Below, piece after piece: positions 49,692 to 59,500 of a stretch of DNA of 64,000 nt. Both the position numbers and the translations under genes were made by a program. The stretch comes from Candidatus Ribeiella danica. GTDB lineage: Bacteria > Chloroflexota > Chloroflexia > Chloroflexales > Roseiflexaceae. The stretch spans positions 62,001 through 126,000 of the forward strand of contig JADKFS010000013.1 of NCBI GenBank assembly GCA_016717335.1, given 5' to 3'. Numbering within the stretch: position 1 is the stretch's first letter; every line of letters begins with the position of its first letter. The notes beneath the pieces were generated by a model. It saw nothing but the letters and a program-made list of their open reading frames with translations, searched no databases and was not told where the DNA came from.

Positions 49692-51653
49692 ATGCCATAT
49701 CTCGCGATCGTCATTCTAGGTGCTGGAGCCGGTATCTCCAGCTACGCCGGCGTCACCCACCTGCTGATTGGGCTGGCGCGCCGCCCGCGCGATCGCACCC
49801 ACCTGCTCTTCGCGCTGCTCGCGCTCTCCGCCGCCGGGTACACCCTCGCGGTGCTGGGGCTGCACACCGCTGCCTCGGTAGCGGACTATGTCGTCATCCT
49901 CAAATACGTCTGGGCTCCGACCGCGCTGACCTCAATTCTGTCGCTCATGTGGTTCGTCGGGTTCTACACCGGTATACGGCCGCGCGGCTTCCTCCTGGCA
50001 ATGAGTCTCTGGTTCGTACTCATTCTCATCCTGCATCTAAGCTTGCCCTTCGGCATCCTGTACGCCGAGATCAGCGGCCTGCGTCAGATCAGCCTGCCCT
50101 GGGGCGAGCAGATCGTGATCGCGCGTGGGACGCCGAATCCCTTGCGGCTCGCCGTGGATCTGTTTTATCTGACCTTACTCGCCTTCTTCTGCTACACGCT
50201 TGCCCGGCAATACCGCGGCGGAAACCGCCGCACAGCCGTGGTGCTTGGCCTGGCGCTTGGGCTCTTCCTGGTGGCGCGAGTCGTCGATACTCTGGTCCAG
50301 CTGCAAGTGATCGAATCGATCTTCACCATCGAGCTCGCGTTTGTCGGCATCGTGATCTCCATGAGCCTGACCCTGTCGTACGAGGTGACCCGCACCGAGC
50401 TGGAGCTGCACACTTATCAGCAGCACCTGCACGATCTGGTCGCCGCGCGCACGGCCGAGCTGACGCACGCCAACGCCGAGCTGGCCCAGGCGGCCGAGGA
50501 CAACACCCGGCTCTACCAGCGCGCGCTGGCCGCCCGCGAGCGGCTGAGCGTGCTCTACCAGGCCGCCCAGGCGATCAGCCGCGCCAGCCTCGACCCGGAG
50601 CAGATCTATGCCGAGATCCACCGCGCGGCCGCTCGCCTGATGCCGGCCGAGGCGCTGGTCATTGCCCTCTATGATCAGCCCAATCAGGACGTCGACTATG
50701 TGTACTTGGCCGATGTGGAGGGCCGCTGGCCAGGCGGGCGCTCCCCGTTAGCCAGCAGCTTCGCCGGCTACATGCTGTGCCGTAATGCCTCCGTACGGAT
50801 TGACGATTTCAGTGTCTTCCCCCAGACCGAGTTCGCCTTCGAACAGTTCGGCGAGCAGCCGAATACCGAGTCCGGGTTGGCGGTACTGCTGCGTGGCAGT
50901 GAGCAGGTGCTGGGCCTGCTGTTCGTGCAGAGCTACGCGAAGGGCGCCTATACGGACGAAGATGAGGAATTGCTGAAGCTGCTGGCCGCGCATGCCGCGA
51001 TCGCACTGGAGAATGCCCGCCACTCGCAGCAGGCGCGCGAGCTGGCCGCCAGCCAGGAGCGCACGCGCCTAGCACGCGACCTGCACGACTCGGTCACCCA
51101 GACGCTCTTTTCGGCCAGTTTGCTCTCCGAGGCGCTCCCCACAATCTGGCGACAAAATGCCACTGCCGGCGAGCGCGACGTGGGCATCCTGCGCCAGCTG
51201 GTGCGCGGCGCACTCGCCGAGATGCGCACGCTGCTGTTCGAACTGCGCCCGGCCGCGCTGGCCGCGGCCGATCTGGGTACGCTGCTGCGCCAGCTGGGCG
51301 ACGCGCTGACTGGCCGCACGCGCATCCAGGTCGAGCTGACGATCGAGGGCGCGGCGCAGCTCCCGGCCGACACCAAAATCGAGCTCTACCGGATCGCCCA
51401 GGAGGCATTCAACAATATCGCCAAGCACGCCGGCGCGACACAGGTCTGGGTCACGCTGCGCGTGGCGGACAGCCAGCTCTTCCTGTCGGTGCGCGACGAC
51501 GGTCGCGGCTTCGACCCCGCCAGTGTCGCCGGCGATCACCTAGGCACGCGGATCATGGCCGAGCGCGCCGCCGCAATTGGGGGCTGCCTGCGCATCGACA
51601 GCGCACCCCAGCGCGGAACCGAAATATCCGTCACGTGGCCGGCCGCTGCGTGA
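49692..51653 (+). CDS. NarL-type (HisKA_3) sensor histidine kinase with 7TM-like and GAF input
   Basis: A 653-residue kinase. About seven hydrophobic helices fill residues 1-235, a coiled segment follows, a GAF domain lies at about 285-450, then HisKA_3 with the phospho-His in LARDLHDSVTQTLFSASLL and a HATPase domain (IAQEAFNNIAKHAGA, VRDDGRGFDP). The membrane part resembles the N-terminal helices of 7TMR-type histidine kinases. The stop codon TGA is the first unit of a TGACAAAG octamer array. The next gene is a NarL-type regulator, its likely partner. Confidence 0.9.
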   Translation: MPYLAIVILGAGAGISSYAGVTHLLIGLARRPRDRTHLLFALLALSAAGYTLAVLGLHTAASVADYVVILKYVWAPTALTSILSLMWFVGFYTGIRPRGFLLAMSLWFVLILILHLSLPFGILYAEISGLRQISLPWGEQIVIARGTPNPLRLAVDLFYLTLLAFFCYTLARQYRGGNRRTAVVLGLALGLFLVARVVDTLVQLQVIESIFTIELAFVGIVISMSLTLSYEVTRTELELHTYQQHLHDLVAARTAELTHANAELAQAAEDNTRLYQRALAARERLSVLYQAAQAISRASLDPEQIYAEIHRAAARLMPAEALVIALYDQPNQDVDYVYLADVEGRWPGGRSPLASSFAGYMLCRNASVRIDDFSVFPQTEFAFEQFGEQPNTESGLAVLLRGSEQVLGLLFVQSYAKGAYTDEDEELLKLLAAHAAIALENARHSQQARELAASQERTRLARDLHDSVTQTLFSASLLSEALPTIWRQNATAGERDVGILRQLVRGALAEMRTLLFELRPAALAAADLGTLLRQLGDALTGRTRIQVELTIEGAAQLPADTKIELYRIAQEAFNNIAKHAGATQVWVTLRVADSQLFLSVRDDGRGFDPASVAGDHLGTRIMAERAAAIGGCLRIDSAPQRGTEISVTWPAAA

Positions 51654-51735
51654 CAAAGTGACGAGGTGACGATTCGTCGGTCGTCGGTCGTCGGTCGTCC
51701 TTGGTCTTTGGTCGTTCATCCTTCATCCTTCATCC
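51651..51735. repeat. octamer then heptamer array between kinase and regulator
   Basis: TGACAAAG, TGACGAGG, TGACGATT (starting with the kinase's TGA stop) are followed by CGTCGGT x3 and CATCCTT x3. It fills the gap up to the regulator's Shine-Dalgarno. Confidence 0.88.
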
Positions 51736-51753
51736 TTCAGCGTAAGAGGTGGT

Positions 51754-52407
51754 GTGGTGGAACAGCAGCAGCAGCCGATCCGTGTGTTGATCGTCGACGA
51801 CCACCTCATGGTACGGTATGGGCTCAGGGCGTTGTTGGCGCTCTCCCCGGATATCGCGGTCGTGGCCGAGGCCGCCGATGGCGCACAGGCCGAGGAGCTC
51901 TGCCGGGAGTATGCACCAGATGTCATCCTGATGGACATCGTCATGCCGAATGTGGACGGCCCGACCGCCACGGCGCGCATTCGGACGAGCTTCCCGCATA
52001 TCCAGGTGATCGCCCTGACCAGCCTGGCCGACGAGACCCTGGTGGCGAAGGTGCTTGGCGCCGGCGCAATTGGCTACCTGCATAAGGACGTCGATGCCGC
52101 CCAGCTCGCCGCGGCGATACGCGCGGCCTCTCGCGGGCGTGTGACGCTCGACGCCGCGGCGGCGCGAGCGCTAGTGCAGCGTGCCGCTGAACCGGCACAG
52201 CCAAGCTACGATCTGACACAGCGCGAGCGCGAGGTGCTCGCACTCATCGTGGCAGGCGAGTCCAATACCGAGATCGCCGCCCAGCTGCGGATTAGCCATG
52301 GAACCGTTCGCCTGCATGTCAGCCATATTCTCAGCAAGCTTGGCGTCGACAATCGCACCGAGGCGGCGATGCTGGCGGTGCAGCACAAGCTGATCTCCTT
52401 ACCCTAA
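51754..52407 (+). CDS. NarL/LuxR-type response regulator
   Basis: A 217-residue regulator: receiver at residues 8-125 (DD pair at 15-16, phospho-acceptor in VILMDIVMPN, Lys in LHKDV) and LuxR-type helix-turn-helix at about 150-212 (LTQREREVLALIVAGESNTEIAAQL). It is the partner of the preceding kinase and a DNA-binding transcription factor. GTG codons at 51754 and 51757 are both possible starts after AAGAGGT. A terminator follows. Confidence 0.93.
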   Translation: MVEQQQQPIRVLIVDDHLMVRYGLRALLALSPDIAVVAEAADGAQAEELCREYAPDVILMDIVMPNVDGPTATARIRTSFPHIQVIALTSLADETLVAKVLGAGAIGYLHKDVDAAQLAAAIRAASRGRVTLDAAAARALVQRAAEPAQPSYDLTQREREVLALIVAGESNTEIAAQLRISHGTVRLHVSHILSKLGVDNRTEAAMLAVQHKLISLP

Positions 52408-52447
52408 TCGAATCGAGCAATTCGGATTGAACCAACACCACCCCCTG

Positions 52448-52480
52448 CCCCCTCCCCTTTCAGAGGAGGGGGTTTTGGTT
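52448..52480 (+). terminator. intrinsic terminator after the response regulator
   Basis: CCCCCTCC (52448-52455) pairs with GGAGGGGG (52465-52472), followed by TTTTGGTTT. Confidence 0.75.
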
Positions 52481-52527
52481 TCGTGGTCGTGGTGCGGCAG
52501 TAATGCCGCCGCACCACGACCACGAAA
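52479..52527. repeat. 20-bp perfect hairpin
   Basis: TTTCGTGGTCGTGGTGCGGC (52479-52498) and its exact complement (52508-52527) are separated by a 9-nt loop. The arm has an internal CGTGGT period of about 6 nt. It begins inside the T-run of the preceding terminator. Confidence 0.85.
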
Positions 52528-52566
52528 GATTCCCCCCCGATCCCCGACCTAGACACATGGTATAGG

Positions 52567-52607
52567 CAAAAATATAACACCTGTCCAGGTCAAAGATATA
52601 ACACCTG
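52567..52607. repeat. 17-nt direct repeat upstream of the pseudo-receiver
   Basis: CAAAAATATAACACCTG (52567-52583) and CAAAGATATAACACCTG (52591-52607) differ at one base and lie 24 nt apart. They are AT-rich in a GC-rich region and about 75 nt before the start of the pseudo-receiver, so they may bind a regulator. Confidence 0.7.
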
Positions 52608-52680
52608 ACAGTCGCCCCCCGCGCCGCGATCGCATATCGTTGGCATGTTCGCCATTTATCCCATATCGAAGGATGCACCC

Positions 52681-53046
52681 ATGAACGTCGTGCTCGCCAT
52701 GCGCCACGCGCAGGCCCGCCTGGCCCTGGAGCTGGCGCTGAGCGTGGAGCCTGGCGTCACGATTGTGGGCGAGGCCAGCGAGACCGAGGGCATGCTGGCG
52801 TTGGCGCGCACCGCCCAGCCTGACCTGGTGGTGCTGGAGTGGGGCTTGCCGGGCCGGCCGCCAGCGCATGTGTTGGCCGAAGCCCAGGCGCTTGTGCGCC
52901 CGCTGCGCTTCCTGGTGCTGGCGTGCGATCCGCACCTGAAGCAGCCCGCCTTGCAAGCCGGCGCGTGTGCGTTCGTGCTAGTTGGCGATCCGCCCGAGCT
53001 GCTGCTGGCAGCGGTGCGCCAGGCGCGCGCGGCGCTGCGACCGTAA
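52681..53046 (+). CDS. stand-alone receiver-like protein with Glu at the phosphorylation site
   Basis: A 121-residue protein with a response-regulator receiver fold: the third strand reads DLVVLEWGLPG where the phospho-acceptor Asp would be, so Glu replaces Asp. The acidic pair of strand 1 (normally DD) is not present, and the Lys of strand 5 is also missing. It therefore cannot be phosphorylated in the usual way and may be a constitutive or protein-binding pseudo-receiver. No output domain follows. AAGGATG lies 8 nt before the ATG at 52681. Confidence 0.7.
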   Translation: MNVVLAMRHAQARLALELALSVEPGVTIVGEASETEGMLALARTAQPDLVVLEWGLPGRPPAHVLAEAQALVRPLRFLVLACDPHLKQPALQAGACAFVLVGDPPELLLAAVRQARAALRP

Positions 53047-53515
53047 ATCCATCCTACCGCTGAAGCGCTGAACAGCCCACGCCGCTGAATGAGCCAGCCG
53101 AAAGAGTGGCCCCCCGATCAGCCGCCGCAGCGCCTCAGCGCCTCAGCGGTTCTGGTGTGGGGGGTGGAAAGAGGGGAAAGGGTGGAATGTGCCACGACGA
53201 CCATCGCTCCACGATCGAGCGGCCGCCGCGCTTCCGCCACCTCCCGTCCTTCCGCGTTTCCGCGTTCAAACCTCCACGCCCGCCGGTGTGCCGGCCGGCG
53301 GGCGGTGGGTATCGATGACCGCACATGCTGTACCTATTGACGGCTTCAGTGTGAGTTGCCGCCTCGCTCCCCCGCGTGGGAGCGGGAGTTAGGTGGTGAG
53401 GGCAGGTAGCGAAGGAGGGCTATCGATGACTGCGCATGGCGCGTGATCCGCTAACCGCCGGATCTCCCGAACGATTTCGTTTTCCCGGTCATCCATTTCA
53501 CAAGGAGTTCCCAGT
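53047..53515. other. intergenic stretch with short tandem units
   Basis: CAGCGCCT octamers (53126-53147), a TTCCGCG/TTCCGC series (53225-53268) and two ATCGATGAC(C/T)GC(A/G)CATG segments (53312 and 53423) are visible. AAGGAG precedes the next start at 53516. No supported gene. Confidence 0.5.
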
Positions 53516-56500
53516 ATGAACCATCACTCGCGTTTCCATCGGGTCGCGGCGCTGCTCGCGCTCGCGGTGCTGCTCGCATCCGCGCTGCGCCTGCCGGCCG
53601 CGACACCGCGCGCGTTGGCCGCCGCCAGCGCCGCGCCCGCCAGTTCGACGGTGGCTTCGGTCGCCGCCGCGACGACCACGACGCTCACGGCGGCATCCCC
53701 CAGCGTGACGGTCAACGAAGGCCAGGCGGCCACCAACTCCGGCACCTATTCGCACCTCGGCCCGGGGCCGCTCAGGCTTGACGTGTCGGCCGGCTTCTTG
53801 ACGCCCACTCTACCCGCTTATATTTCCTTTATGCCCGCGAACTCATTTACGGCCTTGCGCTACTGGCAGCTCGGCGAGGACGATCCAGGCGCTGCCGACG
53901 GCGTGACCGGCAACGCGACCACGATGGCGCGTTTCAAAGACGGTGCTACGTCGCCCGGCAATAGCCTGACGCGCCAGGGCAGCCCCTCCTATACGGCGGT
54001 GGACGGCTCATACGGCAGCGTGCTGGCCATGTCCTTCAATGGCAGCACCGACGGCTATATCAGCGACTTGCTCGACGGCGCCCCGGATAACTTCGGCGTC
54101 GAGGCCCGGGTGAAGTCGAACGGCGTGTCAGGCCCGCAGGTCGTCGCCTACCATGGGACCATGGCGTTTAACGGGTTCGGTATCCTGATCGACGATGCGG
54201 GCCACCCCGGCAGCCTGACCTACCGGGTGGTCTATGGGGGCGTCACGAATGTGGATACGGACGTCGCCGTCACCCCCGGCACTTGGCAGGATGTCGCGCT
54301 AGTGCGCGATCAGGGCGCGACCAAGCTCTTTGTGGACGCGGCGCTCGTCTATAACAGTAGCATCGCCGCGCCGAACTTCGCGCTCGATGAGCCGTTGGGC
54401 ATCGGCCAAGACCCACAGGCGGCAAGTAACTTCTACAGCGGCTCGCTAGACGACGTGCGCTTCTTCTTCTTCAACGCGGGGACCTTCAGCGCTCAGGATC
54501 TCGCACCCAACCAGTCGGTTTCCCGCGCCTGGTCGTGGAACTTCAATACGAGCGACGGCCCGGCGCAGAGTCGGAACGTGACCTTCACGGCCAACACCGG
54601 CGTGAGCGGCGATAGAACGAGTATCTCCATCCCGCTCACCGTCACCAACGTCGCCCCGACGGCAACCTTCGCCAATGGCGGCTCGGTGAGCGCGGGCAGC
54701 GCCGGCCGCGTGTCGTTCTCCGGCCAGTCCGATCCCTCGGCGGCCGACACGGCGGCCGGCTTGCACTACGCCTACGACTTCGATAACGACGGCGTCTTCG
54801 AGGTCGGCGGTGACGGCACGTACGCCAACGCTGTCACGGCGGCCTCGGCGACGGTGCCGGCCAGCTACCTGACGGGCGCCGGCTCCCGCACGGTGCGCGG
54901 CCGGATCGTCGACAAGGACGGCGGCTTCACCGACTACACCACCACGATCACGATCGTCAACGCCGTGACAGTCAACGAAGGCCAGGCAGCCGCGAACTCC
55001 GGCACCTATTGGCACCCTGGCCCGGCGCCCGCGACGATCTCCGCCTCGGTCGGATCGCTGTCGCAGACGCAGACCTCGTCCACCCGGCTCAACGTGCGGG
55101 GCTACTGGCAGCTTGGCGAGGACGACGCGGGCGCGGCCGACGGCGCGACCGGAAATAGCACGACCCTGGGCCAGGACGGCAATGGCCTCAACCCGGCGCT
55201 CAACCTGACCCGCGTCGGCAGCCCGACCTACACCGCGCTCGACGGCTCCACCGGCAGCGTGCTGGCGATGTCGCTCAACAACGCCTTCGAGGGCTACACC
55301 CTGGCCAGCCCGGTGAGCAGCGCCACCGACAACTTCGGCGTCGAGGCCTGGGTGCGGCCCCCCGATTTTACGGGAGAATTTCAAACGATTGTGATGAACG
55401 GGGTGGTTGGAAATAGGTTAACTCCAGGTAATGGCTTCGGGCTGGGGATTCTCGACGACGACTACGCCGCGGTCTACGGGAATTTGGTTGTCTTAGATAG
55501 CGGAGTCGCGGCCACCCCCGGCGTCTGGCACCATGTCGCTCTCGTGCGCGACAGCGGCGTCACCAAGTTCTATGTCGACGGCGCCCTCGTCTTCAGCGAC
55601 AGCCGCGCCAGAACGGTGTCGCCTGCCACAACCGGGGTCGCGATCGGCAACTCGCTGTTCACCGGGGCGGTGGACGACGTGCGGGTGTTTACCTTCGCGC
55701 CCGGCACGTTCAACCCGGCTGACCTCGGATACAACACCTCGGTCGCCGGCAGTTGGTCGTGGTCGTACGCCACCGACGACGGCCCGGCGCAGAGCCAGAG
55801 CGTGACGATCGCGTCCAGCACCGGCGTCTCCGGCGATACGTCGAGCACCTCGTTCCCGCTCACCGTCGCCAACGTCGCCCCGACGGCGAGCTTCGCCAAC
55901 GGCGGCGCGGTAAACGAGGGCAGCGCCGGCAGTGTGTCGTTCTCCAGCCAGTCCGATCCCTCGGCGGCCGACATAAGCGCTGGCTTGCACTACGCCTACG
56001 ACTTCGATAACGACGGCGTCTTCGAGGTCGGCGGTGACGGCACGTACGCCAACGCTGTCACGGCGGCCTTGGCGACGGTGCCGGCCAGCTACCTGACGGG
56101 CGCCGGCTCCCACATGGTGCGCGGCCGGATCGTCGACAAGGACGGCGGCTTCACCGACTACACCACCACGATCACCGTCAACGCGGTGAACCACGCGCCG
56201 GTCGCGGCCAACGACAGCTACAGCGCCAATCAGGGTACGCCGCTGACCGTGGCCCCCCCCGGCGTGCTGGCCAACGACACCGACGCCGACAGCAACCCGC
56301 TGAGCGCGGTCAAGGTCGGCGACCCAGCCCACGGGACGCTGACGCTCAACGCCAACGGCTCGTTCACCTACACCCCGGCCGCGGGCTACAGCGGCCCGGA
56401 CAGCTTCACCTACAAGGCCAACGACGGCACGGCCGAATCGAACGTCGCCACCGTCTCGATCACGGTCGTGTCGGCCAATATTGGCCTGCTCGGCTACTGG

Positions 56501-59500
56501 AAGTTCGACGAAGGCACGGGCACAACCGCCGCCGATTCGTCCGGCTCGGTTCCGGCCAACAACGGGACGCTGGCCGGCGGCGCGGCCTTCAGCGCCAGCG
56601 CGGCGCCGATCACCAGCTTTGCCAACCCCGGTGCGCTGAGCGTGAGCGCGGCGACATCCAGCAAGGTGATGGTGCCCAACAGCGGCATCAACCGGCTGAC
56701 CAATACCTTTACCGTGATGGGCTGGGTCAACCCCAGCACCGTCTCGGGCATCCAGCGCGTGATCTCCTCGGCCCGCACCACGACCAGCGGCAACGGCTGG
56801 GCCTTTGGCCTGAATAACACCTTCCTCCAGTTTTCGACCTATGGCGTGAAGGATTACTTCACGACGCAGGGCACCGGTATGAAGGCCGGGCAGTGGTACC
56901 ATATCGCCGCGGTGATGGACAGCAGCAACGCGGTCTCGTTCTACATCGACGGCGTGCTGGTCGAGAAGGTGACGAGCGCCGGGCCAGGGATCGCCGACAC
57001 GGACGATGTCCTGCTGATCGGCGCCCGGACGAATAACGGCGCCACCACGCTCACCGACGGGTTCAATGGCCTGATCGACGACCTGAAGATTTACAACCGC
57101 GCGCTGAGCGCCAGCGAGATCGCCGGGCAGGTCGGCGTCGCGCCCTGCTCCGAGACCGTCTTGCGGGCACGGGTGCAGGTTGGCGAGAACACCGCCGCCA
57201 AGACCATCACGCTCGACGGCGCTTGCACCTATCCCGTCGCCTCGGTGGGCGATACCGCGAATGGTGGGAGTGGCATCAAGATCAGCAGCGCGACGACGAT
57301 CGAGGGCAACGGCGCGACGATCGCGCGCAGCGCCAGCGCGCCACAGATGCGCGTGATGGTCACCAGCCCCGCGATCGCCATCCGCAACCTGACCGTGCGC
57401 GACGGGAATGTGATCGGCAACGGCGGCGGCCTGCTGGCGTTTGGCAATCTGACGCTCACCAACGTCCGCTTCGAGAATAACACCACCGACCACCCGACCG
57501 GCGCGACCTCTGTGCAGGTCGGCGGCGCCGTGTCTGCCCAAGGAAACCTCACGGTTGATCGTTCCACCTTCGTGGGCAACAAGACCGACGGCTATGGCGG
57601 CGCGATCAACTTCAGCGGGTTGAGCGGGCGCGTCACCAACAGCGTGTTCGCCAGCAACAGCTCGGGTTCGCCGGGCGCGGCGATCAATGCCAGCAACGCT
57701 TCCGGCAGTCTGACGTTGCTCAACAACACCTTCACCGACGCCTACAAGAATCCCAAGGAAGCGGTGTTGGTGAACGGGTCGGCCACCTTGAAGAACAATA
57801 TCTTCGACAGCTTCCTGAGCAGCCTGACCGCTTCGGGCGCGACTGCCCTCGTGAGCGAGGATTACAATCTGCTGTCCGGCGACACGAATATTCCGCAGGC
57901 TCTGAATAGCGCGGTTGTCACCAGCGGTGGCCACGATCGCATCGCGGCGTCGCCGCGCTTCGTCGACCCGGCGGCATTCAACTATCACGTGCAGCAAAAC
58001 TCTCCGGCGATCGATCTCGGGGTGGTGGACGCGAGCGTGGCGATCGACGCCGACGGCAACGCGCGGCCTTTCGCCGGTACCGGCGTCGACATCGGCGCCT
58101 ACGAGTACCAGGGCATCGGCGTCCCGTCCCTGAGCATCACCAAGACTGGCCCAGCGTATGCCGCGGCGATCGGGCAGACGCAGTTCGTCCTGACGGTGAT
58201 CAATGAGAGTACGACCTCGCTGACCGATCTGCGCATCGTCGAGCAGCTCCCAGCCGGCGCGACCTACGTGGCCGGCAGCGCCAGCGACGGCGGCAGCTTC
58301 AGCGGCGGGACGCTGACCTGGAACCTGAGCCCGCTGGCCCCCAACCAGATGAAGCGGGTTGGCTACAAGGTCACGGCGACACAGAACCTGGTCAGCAATA
58401 GCTATCGCGTCTCCAGCATCTCGAACCCGGCGATCACCGCCAGCGGGCCGGTTCTGACCACGCCGTACAATGCCAATGTCACCGCGTTCGGGTTTGAGCC
58501 CTTCCCGGATGGCTACAGCTACGCCAACTATAAAGACAGCGTGGACAGCGATACTACCGTCGACGATATGGTGTTTATCTTTGGCGCGGCGAATGTGTGC
58601 GAAACCCAGAACCCGTGCGTGCTGACCGCCGCCGCCGAGGACATGCGCAAGTCGATGACCGCGCGCGACGGCGGGCACTGCTTCGGCCTGGCGATGTCGA
58701 CGCTGTGGATCTATGACCGTGCGGATGTGACACCCGGCGACTACCAGCCGGGCGCGTCGATCACGTACGACCTCAGCAAGAGCAGTAGCCGCAGACTGAA
58801 CCAGCTCTTCTACTATACCCAGGGGGCTTATCAAACGACGCTTAGCACCACGGTACCAGCCTACACCGCTGCCAAGGGAGCGGCGGCGATCGTGGACAAG
58901 CTGCGCGCCAACTTCGCCAATGCGAGCGCCACCGACCGCTACGAGCTCTCGTTCGCGAAGCCGGATGGGAGCGCCGGCCACGCTGTCACACCGTACGCCG
59001 TCAAGCAGGTCGACGCGGATACGTACTGGATCTATGTCTACGACAACAACTACCCCAACAACTTCGACCGCGTCTTCAAAGTGACCTACTCGACCAACAG
59101 TTGGATCTACGAGGGCGGAGCCACTGACCCCGGCGCGCCCCCCTCCACGTATACCGGCTCCGGTACCACCCAAATCAGCCTCAAGAGCCTGCGCAATGTG
59201 GAGAGCTTCCCCAAGAAGTGCCCGTTCTGCACAGCGACGACCACGGCGCCCGTGGCGCCGGCCTTCGCGCTGATGGCGGCGCAGACCACCGCGCTGGCGA
59301 CGACCCAGACAGCGCAGATCGCGTCAGACGCCTACACCTTTGAGCTGGACGGCGAGGGCTACCTGATGATCACCCGCAGCGACGGCAAGCGCGCCGGCGT
59401 CGATCCGTCGGGCCAGTTCATCGCCGAGATCCCGGGCGCGGAGCAGTTCGACGTCGGCGCCGGCGATGGGCGCAACGTCCCCGGCGTGATCCGCGTTCCG

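Noticed and set aside
55493..59173. A 1226-codon open frame on the minus strand
   Set aside because: Antisense to the giant secreted protein, whose signal peptide and domains are clear. The antisense product is Arg/Gly/Val/Ala-rich with no recognisable domain.
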